A stretch of 64,000 bases of DNA, from positions 16,329,501-16,393,500 of the forward strand of contig JAILWY010000018.1 in the NCBI GenBank assembly GCA_022113835.1, given 5' to 3'. The position numbers were made by a program, and so were the translations under genes. The DNA comes from Atopsyche davidsoni (Eukaryota > Arthropoda > Insecta > Trichoptera > Hydrobiosidae). The notes under the pieces were generated by a model, which made no database searches, had not been told where the DNA came from, and worked only from the letters and a program-made list of their open reading frames with translations. Shown piece by piece: positions 47,401 to 56,689 of this stretch (its first letter is position 1; each line of letters opens with the position of its first letter).

Positions 47401-50222
47401 TAGGATGTAAATAAAAAGGGAGAGCCTGCATGACGTCACATCCGGCATGGTCGAGGGGCGCAGGACTACACTCCTTGGGGCCATGTGAACGCTAGTGCCG
47501 AAGCTTCTTGATGTTTTTATTTTTTAAAATAGCATCATTATAAATTCGGTAGGATGTAATTGATGCAAATGAAGTTCGTGTGAAATATTTTCGTTTGTAG
47601 TAAATTTTTGGTAGTTGTATATAGACTAATTTTTTTTAATTACCATAACAAGTTCTCTTTGCCTATTAAATATTGTTAATTTTTATGTGTGACGATCAAA
47701 CTATAACCAAAAACATTGATTTTGTAGAAATTATGATAATTTGAAACAATGGAGCATTTATAGTAATTAATGGCCGTGACTGAAAATACTTGGCAACGTT
47801 TTTATTATGATATTTAAAATCATATACCCGTCGATACTATTCAGTAATCTAGGCGAAAACATCCGTTTAAAAATATAAATCATGTTATTATTTAATATAT
47901 ACTTAATTGATTTAAATAATAATATGTTTGTAAGTAAATATAGTGAAGTGGCATTTTGAATTTTATAATACAAGGATTTATTTGACCTGAGAAGAGTTTG
48001 TCGATTTGGAATTTTTATTGATGTTGAATATAAATGTTTATAGATGAAATACTGTGATTTAGGTGAGAGTTTCTACTTCTTTGAAAAAAATAACAAGAAA
48101 AAATAATGAACGTCGTAAAAGAATCCACAAAGTTTGAGAGAAATCACACAATGCAGATTTGTTCATCTTGATTTTTTTCCATCGGTTTTGTGATATGGAT
48201 CAATTTTCAGTGTTTGTTTTGATGAACAATGAAATAGAATACAACTTGGGCGTATACGGGAGTACCATTAATGTTAGGCATTCATGTATCAGCACAAAAC
48301 GTAAGATAAATATATAGTAGAGCAAGACTTTAGATTCAGTTCAGAGGCATTGGTAATACTACATTATTTTTAAATTGAAATTTAGCTCGGGGCATACGAG
48401 TACATTGAAATAAATTCTTCGATACATCATGTTTAGTAAAAAAAATTTTTTTTTTAACAAAACTTGTTTTTTTTTTCTATAATTCATAATGCATTAAAGT
48501 ATTTTTTTTATATAAATCAATACATTTTGACGTTTTTACAATTGGAAAACCTAGTTTTGTGTTATGCAGAGTAAACAGCGCCACGTCCGGCTGGGCCGGA
48601 GCAGCGAGAGGCCCGGCGAGTGGCTCTGGAGCGCTCAGTCATTGACTTGTTCAGCGACCATAACTTATGGAAATCTCCCGGACTCACTTCATCACCGCCG
48701 CGTTCAAGCGATTCCAGATATTTGGAAAGGCTATAGCTTAATCTGCCGCACAGTTCTCATCGCTCATTCGATCCGCTCCTACATCGCTTACTATTAACGT
48801 GACATGATTACGTAATTCGCCGAAAGGGTTGGCTTGTCGGCTTAGCGACTTCAGCCTTCGATGCTCCGAGTCCTTTCCGTGGGTGTGAGGCTTAAATAAC
48901 CTGTACCGGCTAAACCGAGATCCTAACAAGACTAGGTGAGAGATAATTATTTAAAGTTCAGTTAGTTATTTATAGTTTAGCTAAATTTCGGCTACACTGG
49001 GTCGAAATGGTGTACAAGCGATTTTCATTGTATGACTTGAACTTGTCAATAAAACTAAAATGCAAAGAAATTTTATAAATTCATATTTGGATCGAGCAGT
49101 TATAGAAACGGTATCAGTATTTAAAGAATTAACTTCGTTCACTACCCAGCCATGGGCGGTCACTTGAAAATTTGTTTCAAATCGATCAGCTATGATACTG
49201 TAACTTTAGACAGACTCCGACTTTACATCGGATTACTTGTAGCAGTAGCTATTCTAAGGGGTCTGTATCAATTCATTTTAATGTTAACAAGCAAGACATT
49301 AAACATAAAAATTCCACACATTGCATTTGGAATAATTTATGTTATTATTAGTATACCAAAGAACCGATAACAATACAGGGTTGGTGTATATTGTTTAAAA
49401 CGTATTTCTTAGTATCGATGTCAGTGATAGCTACTAACTGCTTATTTCTTCAACATTTACAGAAACAGTCTGTCAACTTCTGCTATGCGAGACGCTGGCT
49501 CGATAAGCTGAAAGACGATGTAGAGAAGGACTCACCAGTATTTCGGCGTGCTCGTTGTCGTCCAGCCAGACGAGCAGGGCGTCGTGGGCGAGGGCCAGGG
49601 CCAGGTGTCCCGTGGCGCGCACCTCGGCTCGCAGCACGGCCAGCCCGTCTCCAGCCCTCCAGGTCAGCGCCACGTCCCCCGCGCCCAGCAGCGCCGGCCC
49701 GGACCACCGCGGGCTGGTCACCGTCTGCCGCCGGTCGCGCCTCTTCCTCTCGATGTCCTTCGCGGTCAGGCCGTACGTTTTTTTTACGATTTTTCCGTGT
49801 CTGGTTTTCGCGCCCTCCCCTCTGAATTTCGCGTTCTCGCCGGCGCTTCTGGCGGATCTCCTCAGCTCGACTCTCCTCCTGCCGGGGGTGTACTCCATCT
49901 TCTTGACGACCGACGGGCGAGTCGTGTATTTTTTTCGGTACTCCTTGTAGAAGTCCGAGTCGGTGGCGCCGACGATGACCTTGAGATACGCATCGAAGGC
50001 CTCTTGTTCCTCGTAGTCCTTGTCTTTCGGGCTGAGCTTGTCGTAGTCGCTGCGCAGGGCAAAGTAGGACGGGAGGTGGGGGCCGGAGTCGTCCAGGCCG
50101 TTGAAGCGGTCGGGGGGTTCGCGGGCCATGTGGCGCTGCGCCGAGCGAGGCAGCTTGGCCTCGGCCGTGCAGCAGACCAGCGCCAGGCCCAGGACCAGGA
50201 GCGCCGCCCCCCCCGGAGCCAT
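25066..50222 (-). CDS. Moxd1-like: MOXD1/DBH-like copper monooxygenase with DOMON domain (11 exons, 796 aa)
   Basis: Exons 50222-49536, 30779-30636, 30083-29919, 29057-28790, 27284-27183, 27094-26931, 26673-26557, 26329-26028, 25947-25850, 25743-25577 and 25242-25066 join in frame. Residues 1-22 are a signal peptide, 23-170 a basic linker, about 175-300 a DOMON domain, and about 310-660 the two Cu2-monooxygenase domains. The C-terminus is hydrophobic (SSLVFYVLLTTIFIKLL), suggesting membrane or GPI attachment. The family hydroxylates small substrates using copper, ascorbate and O2 in the secretory path. CuB ligands are present: His525 and His527 (HSH) and Met600 (EMC). For CuA, His372 and His447 (MHY) are present, but the usual VHH pair reads ARH, so Arg371 replaces a His. 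Insect relatives are MOXD1 homologs 1 and 2 (olf413), and I cannot tell which this is. Exons 1-4 are strikingly GC-rich compared with the later exons. Confidence 0.92.
27538..27962. mobile_element. Palindromic fold-back element with tRNA-like module (copy 2)
   Basis: This lies in intron 4 of the copper monooxygenase gene. Inverted arms of about 100 bp run from ATTGATAATGAT at the left to ATCATTATCAAT at the right, both containing the AAAGAAACTCTCAG segment and the GGGATTTGAACCCAC T-arm. The outer arms (GTACATTTTTT...ATATTGAAAATTG) differ from those of copies 1 and 3, while the inner tRNA-like part is shared. The left tRNA-like unit (27610-27686) is full length and the right one keeps only its 3' part (about 27856-27891). 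Confidence 0.75.
27610..27686 (-). pseudogene. tRNA-Thr(UGU)-like module
   Basis: A 77-nt unit beginning GTGATTC and ending AAATCAC on the minus strand, with an A-box-like GGTATAATTGGTAATGCA and the B-box GGTTCAAATCC. It has the same CATGTAA loop with A at position 33 as copy 1. This is a repeat-borne tRNA relic. Confidence 0.55.
28060..28570 (+). pseudogene. Jockey-type LINE reverse transcriptase C-terminal remnant, split by a MITE
   Basis: Before the insertion the frame reads CPIWGYIAPERLK. After it the same protein continues as LKSLQVIQSKLLRWALNAPW and then FVQNAQLHRETKNKTIHEVI. This is the characteristic end of Jockey-clade non-LTR retrotransposon polyproteins (CP-x-WG and LNAPW motifs). 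Only the C-terminal part remains, in intron 4 of the copper monooxygenase gene, interrupted at 28146-28376 by a hAT-like element. Confidence 0.75.
28146..28376. mobile_element. hAT-like MITE, 231 bp, with 8-bp target duplication
   Basis: Terminal inverted repeats CATAGGTGGCCAACC and GGTTGGCCACCCATG (14 of 15 match). The flanks are CTCAAGCC (28138-28145) and CTCAAGTC (28377-28384), an 8-bp target site duplication with one mismatch, as expected for the hAT superfamily. It sits inside the LINE remnant. Confidence 0.8.
29480..29890 (+). repeat. Dispersed repeat shared with 54745-55190
   Basis: It contains TTTTTTGGTTCTCTATAGAA, ACAACGCTGATTTTTTGCAT, GTTCACCGCGAGAATTTCAA and GTCATTCTGTGACGGG, all found in the same order near 54.8-55.2 kb. 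The class is unknown. It ends just inside intron 3 of the copper monooxygenase gene. Confidence 0.7.
30851..30961 (-). repeat. Dispersed repeat, copy C
   Basis: The minus strand reads CCACCTAAGTCACACCTTGT and GGGATAGCCATACACAGTAT, matching copies A (19381-19500) and B (20195-20305). Confidence 0.65.
31445..31520. mobile_element. Possible hAT element terminus
   Basis: GGATTAACCATTAAGTAACA followed by GCACGTGCTTAAGGCGCC resembles the end of a common animal hAT-type element. No matching second terminus was found by eye. Confidence 0.3.
34235..34315 (+). repeat. Short dispersed repeat (match at 54255-54320)
   Basis: ATGCTCAGTGAAATGGTCGC then CAACCTTCTC recurs with few changes near 54260 as ATGTTCAGTGAGATGGTCAC then CAACCTTCTC. 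Both are followed by a GAAGAAGA stretch. The class is unknown. Confidence 0.5.
36110..36215 (+). repeat. Dispersed repeat with CCAAT-type core (related to 55900-56035)
   Basis: GACGCTATTGGCTG and GTGTCGCTGAGTGTGTAG have counterparts GACGCTATTGGCTG and GTGTCGCCGCGTGTGTAG near 55.9-56.0 kb. Confidence 0.45.
36486..36524. repeat. Perfect 17-bp inverted repeat (hairpin)
   Basis: TTTTGATGATCTAGAAA, loop CCTTC, then TTTCTAGATCATCAAAA, with no mismatch. A further partial copy, TTGATGATCTAGAAACCT, follows about 70 bp downstream (near 36594-36611). It lies immediately after a GC-rich island. Confidence 0.8.
38371..38394. repeat. (CA)n microsatellite
   Basis: About 12 CA units followed by a short TA run. 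Confidence 0.9.
41742..42148. mobile_element. hAT-like MITE, 407 bp
   Basis: It starts CAGTGCTTCTCAAAGTGG and ends AAGAGTTTGAGACCCACTG, whose inverse is CAGTGGGTCTCAAACTCTT. The 8-bp flanks CATTAGGG and CATTAGGA are a target site duplication with one mismatch. GGGGTCC-type subterminal repeats fill the ends. There is no coding capacity. Confidence 0.8.
42074..42515. repeat. 220-bp tandem duplication including a MITE end
   Basis: Two head-to-tail copies (42074-42294 and 42295-42515). Each begins CTATGAAAGGGGGTCCGTAG, covers the right end of the hAT-like element plus the flank through CTCAGTGCCAACCGGAGCG, and ends TACAAATGTAAAT. The copies are about 95 percent identical, so the duplication is younger than the insertion. 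Confidence 0.85.
45551..46000. mobile_element. Palindromic fold-back element with tRNA-like module (copy 3)
   Basis: Ends and arms are as in copy 1 (GATTAGGCACATTAGTTCAT / ATGTGCCTAATC), with a longer inner stem, CCCAGGCCAAACCAATATTT versus AAATATTGGTTTGGCCTGGG. The right arm keeps a full tRNA-like unit (45848-45924). The left arm lacks about 40 bp, including the AAAGAAACTCTCAG segment and the tRNA 3' end. Confidence 0.8.
45848..45924 (+). pseudogene. tRNA-Thr(UGU)-like module
   Basis: A plus-strand unit GTGATTCGTTAGTACAAGGG ... GGTTCAAATCCCACACAAAT + CAC. It has an acceptor stem, a B box and the CATGTAA anticodon-type loop, as in the other copies. Confidence 0.55.
46868..47303. mobile_element. 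MITE-like element with 13-bp terminal inverted repeats
   Basis: It begins GATGGGCTCGATC and ends GATCGAGCCCATC, a perfect 13-bp inverted repeat spanning 436 bp, with several internal TCGATT motifs near both ends. I could not define a target duplication, and there is no coding capacity. Confidence 0.55.
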
Positions 50223-50368
50223 CCCGCCCGCCGCGGCCGCGCTCTGCCGCCCTCGGACTATCGTGACGAGCGAGTCGCTCCTCGGGTCGATCGCGGTTTT
50301 CTCAGTCCGCGCGTTTCGAGGTCGAAGAAGGCGAGGTACTAATAATGACTATTCTTCATTATCTCAAT
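50223..50368 (-). other. Probable 5' UTR part of copper monooxygenase exon 1
   Basis: Upstream of the ATG at 50222 the minus strand has a polypyrimidine tract ending TTTCAG at 50369-50371. The first coding exon may therefore be joined to a further untranslated exon upstream, possibly in the GC-rich block at 50425-50650. Confidence 0.4.
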
Positions 50369-50699
50369 CTGAAATTTAAAAAAAATATGCATTCAGTGAT
50401 AGCAAGAGTGGAACAAGTGAGCGACCGTGAATTCGATTGACAATCGACACCTGTCGGCGAGAGGGTCGTCGAGCTCTTCGCTAATTGATTCGAGTAGAGT
50501 CAATATTCCTGACGGCTTCCCTGGGCCGAGGATTTCCGTTACACTAAGAGTGTTGGCTCAGCGTCAGAGGGAGCGGCGCCGCGGCCACTCGAGCGGCCCG
50601 CCAGCACTCGCGAGGGGCCGCCTGTGGTCATCCGAGAATAAAAAAATACTTTCCTCCAAAATTTCCCCGAAACCGCGTTTTTTGTATTATAACCGATTT

Positions 50700-51955
50700 T
50701 AAATATTAACTGATATGTTATTTATTAATTTGTGCGCATGTCTTCCATTTCAGCGATTGCGAGTATTCTTTTTGTAGTCTCCGGCGGTAACAAAGCTCTT
50801 TGGGTAAAATATATTTTAAAAAAAACATAATAAACACAGACGGGAAGTAAAATGAAATTATATTTATCAAACGAGTTGGGGTGCGAGTGAAGTAAATTCT
50901 TACGTCAAGCGTGGTAAGATAGAATATGTTAGGAGTACATAATAAATAAGGCTTTTAAACGATTTGTGTCTGATCTCCTTAAGAAGGTACAAATATGATA
51001 ATAATATATAATATTTTACCATATGTGTATCTTGACGTAAAAAACTACTTATAAGCGTTCATTATCTTTAAGCAAAGTCAATTATTTAATAAAGTATGTT
51101 ATTATTTAACGTATAAAATTAAAATACGTTACTGTAGGATGTTAACCCATATTTACCTGCATCATGGAGATATAATTTTCATATTATCACATTATATTCG
51201 AAGTAAGTATTTTATGCGATGATAGTTATAGTTAAAATAAAATAATTGATATAAACACTTACAGTGGAATTTTCAAATAACGTTACTTTTACCACGGCAT
51301 ATTATTTACGCAAAACTGTTAAAGATTTAATTATGTCAGTTAAAAAAATATACTAATTTAATTGCACTTCTACAATTTTACAAAACAGAATAATAATAGT
51401 TCTAGAATCGAAGTACTTCTTCCGTGACGTTATAATAAACTCACGATGGAGATCAAAACCACAAAGTCAAAACCATGCTAGACTTTTGCGAATAAATGTA
51501 CATTTTATGATTGAACACAACAAGCTGTCTTTGTTTTAGTAATTGGCAATGTTCAATATTACACAATGGTTAACTCATTTCCGTGATGTATATTCGACAC
51601 TGCTTTTGCATCTACATTGATTTTCCAACATTTACTTTGCTTTGACGTATCCATGGAAACTAGGCAGATGTTTGTAAATGAATCTCAACTTTCTCAGGTC
51701 CAATGCCTCTTCAATATTATATAAAACGAATTGTTTAATTATTGCTACAAGACTAATGAATACAACGGATTGATGCCTTTCAAATGTGGGACTCATATAT
51801 TTTAAAGACAAATAAGACCATACTCCAGAGCGTTGGTGGTATTGAGTCTTATGCTCTGTGACATGAAACTGCTGATTTTGAAAGAACAGGCTAATTACAT
51901 GCACACGAGAAAAGATAGGTATAGATTTTACATATTGTAAGTGCTAGAAACGCGA
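50700..51955. other. AT-rich non-coding region
   Basis: I see no gene, RNA or clear element here. Confidence 0.4.
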
Positions 51956-51957
51956 AA

Positions 51958-52570
51958 GAGAGATATGTACCAGCAGAGAGCACTTTCTTCACGCTTACTG
52001 CCCGAGCGGAGAATCATCTGTTCGTGAAAAGACAGGGTGATTCCGAAAAGAAAGACCGATTCCGAAAAATACGGTTGACTTTTTTAAAATTCCAGTTCAT
52101 ACAAGGTAGGGTAGTTAGATATTGCACGTTGTGAGTACTGGGTGCACGAGCTGAGTGCCGACAGAGAGCACTTCTTTTATGCTCGCTGCTTGCGCGGAGA
52201 TTTATCTGTTTGGGAAAAGACAGGCTGATTCCGAAAAGAGAGACCGATTTTGCGAAGACAGGGTGATTTTTTTTTTATACTACCAGTCCATTCGAGGTAG
52301 GGTAGAGTTGAATATTGCACGTTGTGAGTACTGAGTGCGCGAGGGTGAGTTGCGTGCCGACAGAGAGCACTTCTTTCACGTTCGCTGCCAGAATTATCTG
52401 TTTGTGAAAAGGTAGGCTGATTCCGAAAAGAGAGACCGATTCTGCAAAGACAGGCTGATTTTTTTTTATAATTCCAGTCCATCCAAAGTAGGGTATTGTT
52501 GTGTGAGTAGGGAGAGCTGTGTGTCTTCCTTCACGCGCGGCCGCCCGAGCGGAGAATCGTCTGTTTTTGC
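51958..52570. repeat. Tandem array, about 190-bp period, 3-4 imperfect units
   Basis: The motif GATTCCGAAAAG with AGACCGATT recurs at about 52039, 52227 and 52419 (spacing 188 and 192). Each unit also has TTCCAGTCCAT or a similar stretch, AGGTAGGGTA, ATTGCACGTTGTGAGTACTG and GACAGAGAGCACTTCTT. Outer units are partial. This is satellite-like, and I do not recognise the sequence. Confidence 0.85.
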
Positions 52571-52659
52571 AGCTCGGGCTCCTCTCACTCGCCGGCTTGC
52601 ATTTGATACTTCCTTCGGAGACACCGTTGAACCGGACGAGTATCATCAGCGCGTGAAGA

Positions 52660-54250
52660 TGCAGTGAAATTAAGCTAAATTGAGAGCAAAAATAAGTTTT
52701 ACAGTCAGTAAAAATACGGAGACGAATTTTGACTTAAGTTCATAAAAACAAAAAAAATACAAAATAATACGAATCTCTATTCTTTTTGATTATTTTATTT
52801 GCGATGAATAGAATTATGGTTTTGGTAAAAGTTGCATACTTCTTAGAAAAACAAAACTTCAAAGATTTGATTTTTCAATTTTAAATTTGAATCTGAAACA
52901 ATCTCACAAATTCACATCAAAACTAAATTGATTGGGTTGCAGTGATGTGTTATTAATGGTGAATTTAATTTTTTTTCCCTAAAAATATACGCAATTTAAA
53001 TCATATTCAAAATTAACGAAATTTGATATTTCGACAGCACATGGTAATAGTAATAAATAATTGCGCAGAGGAGTATACTATTTTTCAATCATCGTGAATT
53101 TTTAATTCAATAAATAAAACTAGTTTTGAATAAATTATTTTGTAGCCTTTGCTTTCAATTTTAAAATAATAACGTTAAATTGAAATAATAACATCATTAT
53201 GTACTTTGTTTTATTAACTTAATCGATCTATTATCGTCCAGGGATAAGGAAGTCCCTTAATATTAAGGCATTTTTATTTAACGAGGGAAGGTTCAGCTGA
53301 ATAAAGAATCTTAAATTTACTTTCAAGCATTAAGATAATAAAATAAAGGAGCAAGAAAAAACGAATATTGAGACACAACTGTTTACCTCCTTGGCATTTG
53401 CTGATTTCAAATATTAAAAAAAAAGTTACAAGTGTATTATAAACAATGTATTGGTATTTGGTGGGTAGAATAAACAGGAAATATTGTATGGGAAATTTAC
53501 TTTGAAAAATGTACTGAACATCAAAGGCTTCATACGTTGATCTTATGAGCTGTAATATTTTTATATAATCACATCGGTAAACAAAATAAATTTAAAAAAT
53601 TTGCAGGACTAAGTTGTTTGAATATCATGGACTGATTTTAATATTTTTACATCTAAACTAAGATATTTTCAGGCGAATAACAAAGCGAAACTCGATGAAT
53701 CGGATAAATTTAATCCATAGAAGGTCTTAAGGAAAACGACACTTTCTCTTTAAAAAAAAAGTGGCTTTTTTTCTGATCGAAGTCTTAATTTTTCAGCGAA
53801 CAGTTTAAGTAAGTCTGGTACATTATACCGGATGAATAATTGACCGTGAAATTCGTTTCACCACACTGACTGCATTGGAGACTTGGGTCTGCAAATTTCA
53901 AATTGTTTCCACTTTGAATCGAGTTTTTCAGAAAAAAAATCATCGTTCTCTTGCGAAAGGTTGTGAAAGTAATGGGATGTAAATAATTTAAATAGAGACT
54001 TGAAAATCATCAACTTGCCAATTAACGGACCTTGATGTAAAATTAATCAAATGAGTACATCGTAGCGATATTTATTACTTCCTTTGCGTGTGCTCCGCTA
54101 AGATATATATCGAATCACTATATCGACATACTTGAATTTATAATTGCTGTATATTTTTTGTGTTTAGCTCTTGGAGGCATTGGAAGGAATGCGAAATTTG
54201 CGACAGTGGCTAGAAGGCGAGAGTATAGCCGAACTTATAAGCCCAGGATA
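52660..54250. other. AT-rich non-coding region
   Basis: No supported gene. It ends at the short dispersed repeat at 54255-54320. Confidence 0.4.
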
Positions 54251-54254
54251 AAGA

Positions 54255-54320
54255 TATGTTCAGTGAGATGGTCACCAACCTTCTCCGAGATGAGGCACCC
54301 GAAGAAGAAGATGCTTATAG
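54255..54320 (+). repeat. Short dispersed repeat (match at 34235-34315)
   Basis: ATGTTCAGTGAGATGGTCAC then CAACCTTCTC, closely similar to the copy at 34.2 kb in the copper monooxygenase intron. Confidence 0.5.
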
Positions 54321-54411
54321 TATTAGGAATAAATATACGACGGTAGAAATTATGAAAAGAAATTATAAGATTATGTGTTAACAGAGTTAATAATATAAAT
54401 AACATCCATGT

Positions 54412-54432
54412 TATATATATATATATATATAT
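54412..54432. repeat. (AT)n microsatellite
   Basis: A run of about 10 AT units. Confidence 0.9.
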
Positions 54433-54744
54433 TAATCTACATAAAAATAATTCGTAAATCGTTGTTTAACATACTAGACATATTCTGTTTGACTTTGCTG
54501 CTAACTATTTTAAAAATAAGTTATTGACAGACAGCCAAAGGTTTTATTTTATCGAACGGTTTCTATAATCATACGGGAAATGCATGCACAGCTTTTTACA
54601 GAAATAAAATGATACAACTTTTTACATACCGTCCAAGTGCTATTGGATCTATGTGTATATTCCAGTGGTTATTACCAGCGTAGATCACTTACAACAAGAA
54701 AAAAACGGTATATAAAAGCCATAAAAATAAAATCAGTGTAATAT

Positions 54745-55190
54745 CATCTACTATAATAATATCCATTGTGTGTATGTATGTTTCATTTTTTGGTTCTCTA
54801 TAGAATATCTTAAAAGATACAACGCTGATTTTTTGCATGTAAGTTCAGTAAGTTTTTCCGCAGCTATGTGGCAAATTTCAAGACGATAGGATAATATTTT
54901 CTTTCATGAACTAATTTAATAAAACTATAAAATATGCTTTAGCGAGTTTCAATATGTACGAATTATAGGATTTTGTTGTTCACCGCGAGAATTTCAAATT
55001 TAGAACTTTTACAAAAAAAACAAATTTTGATGCTTAGAAATTTTCAGTTTATGTCAGCTTGACACAAGTACCAATTTTATTTTTTAACCGAAGTAATTAT
55101 TAATCACATCATTAATAACTCAAAATGCCTCCGAAAACGTCATTCTGTGACGGGCAACATTTCTAGTATATAATAAGGTTCTGTACATTT
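54745..55190 (+). repeat. Dispersed repeat shared with 29480-29890
   Basis: The same blocks in the same order as at 29.5 kb (GGTTCTCTATAGAATATCTT, ACAACGCTGATTTTTTGCAT, TTCACCGCGAGAATTTCAAA, GTCATTCTGTGACGGG), with an extra internal segment of about 80 bp. It is probably a non-autonomous element. Confidence 0.7.
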
Positions 55191-55899
55191 CATGTATATT
55201 ATTTGTTTTAAATCTTAAAATGCGATTATCCAAGAAACGGAGATGGCGCGGGTTTCTCTGCGTCGTCCTCGGCTGGCCGGTAAAAAATAAGCACACGAAA
55301 TAAAAGGGTTCTGCCACGGCGAGCGCGAGAGATATTCCGAACATGCAAAAACTACCGCAATAATTAAGTACGGAGATAACTGCGCCCCGACTGCGCGTAA
55401 ATAACCAACGACGACCGTCTGCTCCGAGCTGCCTCACCGAAAAGGGGACTGCGCCATTTTTTATTTATTTATTCTGTGATCAAGTATTTTAGTAACATTA
55501 AAATTGGATAATATACAATTGAAAAAAAAAAAAACTCTATACTATTCGTGAGACCCAGACAAGATGCTGTTGAAACACCGTGTACAGTATAATTCACTGG
55601 ACAGGGCAAAATTTGAAACCTGTTTTCATTTTCTTTCGAATTGAGATAAGGTGTTTTTGATAAAACAAATCTGAAAATTATGGGTTAATATTATAAGTAT
55701 ACATTCATTCGAAAACGTTAAAAATTGTATCAACCTCGAGTATGCGGTTTCAACTGTACAACTGAGCATCTTCTTTTGCGTTATTTATTAAAAACTTCTA
55801 TACAAGTAGCAATACATCGTGCTATAAATTGCAGCTAGTCACTGGAGCGGAAAACATTGCGTTGCTTACTTAGACAAAACAATAAAAATTACCCAAAAT

Positions 55900-56035
55900 T
55901 AAGGGACGCTATTGGCTGGCTGCAAGTTGGTGGCACGATCTGTTGCTACGGGTGTATAAGGAAAGGGAAGTTATTGGTTAATTGCAAGTTCGAAATCGGT
56001 TGTAGGTTGTGTCGCCGCGTGTGTAGCCGGCTTTG
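55900..56035 (+). repeat. Dispersed repeat with CCAAT-type cores
   Basis: Two internal sub-units, each with a TATTGG core and a TTGCAAGTT-like stretch, followed by GTGTCGCCGCGTGTGTAG. It is related to 36110-36215. Confidence 0.45.
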
Positions 56036-56610
56036 AGCGGAGACAAAAGGCCGGAGCATCGGGGCTGCGGGCCGAGTTGAATCCTCGGAACATTATCTGC
56101 ACCGCCAATCTCGGCAATACCAAACCGCTTTTTTGCCGGCCGCCTCACACCACGGCGGCTACATTTGATATACAATCACATCTATCTGGATTGCAGGTAA
56201 CAGGTACCAAATAACAGATCAATACGTCTCTTGAAAAACACGCATTACTAGCAGTTTGATATTGAAGGCGGTGGATTTTTAAAAACATGAAATTCGATGC
56301 GTATAACCTGTTTAGTTTACAGTGTTTTAGACGCGAAGTGGACGTTTACAGGCGGAAGAAGGCGAATTGACGTTAACGACATATTATGTGCAAATTGTCG
56401 GTAAAAGCAAATAGAGAAATTAAGAGTAGATTGACGTGGCGAGATTGCTTTTAAACTAGGTTAATGCATTGTTTTACATTCTGCAGACAGAAGACCTAGA
56501 CGGATCGACGCAGAAAAAGAGACTGGGAAACTGCGAAAAGGAATCAGTTGCACATGTATTTTTTTGTATAAATTGATAGACGGGGCTTCAGCACAACACT
56601 GTAAATTACA

Positions 56611-56612
<2 letters not shown>

Positions 56613-56682
<70 letters not shown>
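56613..56682. repeat. (AT)n microsatellite
   Basis: An uninterrupted TA tract of about 68 bp. Confidence 0.95.
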
Positions 56683-56683
<1 letters not shown>

Positions 56684-56689
56684 TATTTT

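Larger units (their letters stand above)
30780..49535. other. 18.8-kb first intron of the copper monooxygenase gene
   Basis: The intron between exon 1 (signal peptide to start of DOMON) and exon 2. No missing exon is needed: the frames join at phase 0. Apart from the elements listed separately it holds AT-rich DNA and several GC-rich islands: about 33000-33070, 36330-36470, 40430-40520, 40740-40830, 41130-41290, 42550-42800, 44575-44640, 45110-45350 and 48560-48790. Some of these are flanked by TAATTA-type homeodomain sites. They may be regulatory elements. ORFs crossing them have no recognisable domains. Confidence 0.6.

Noticed and set aside
49391..50342. Plus-strand ORFs of 144, 264 and 131 aa opposite copper monooxygenase exon 1
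   Set aside because: They are antisense shadows of a GC-rich exon. The minus strand carries the signal peptide and DOMON domain.
55120..55437. Minus-strand ORF of 105 aa with a hydrophobic stretch
   Set aside because: Part of it lies in a dispersed repeat also found at 29.8 kb, and the rest has no recognisable motif or splice context.
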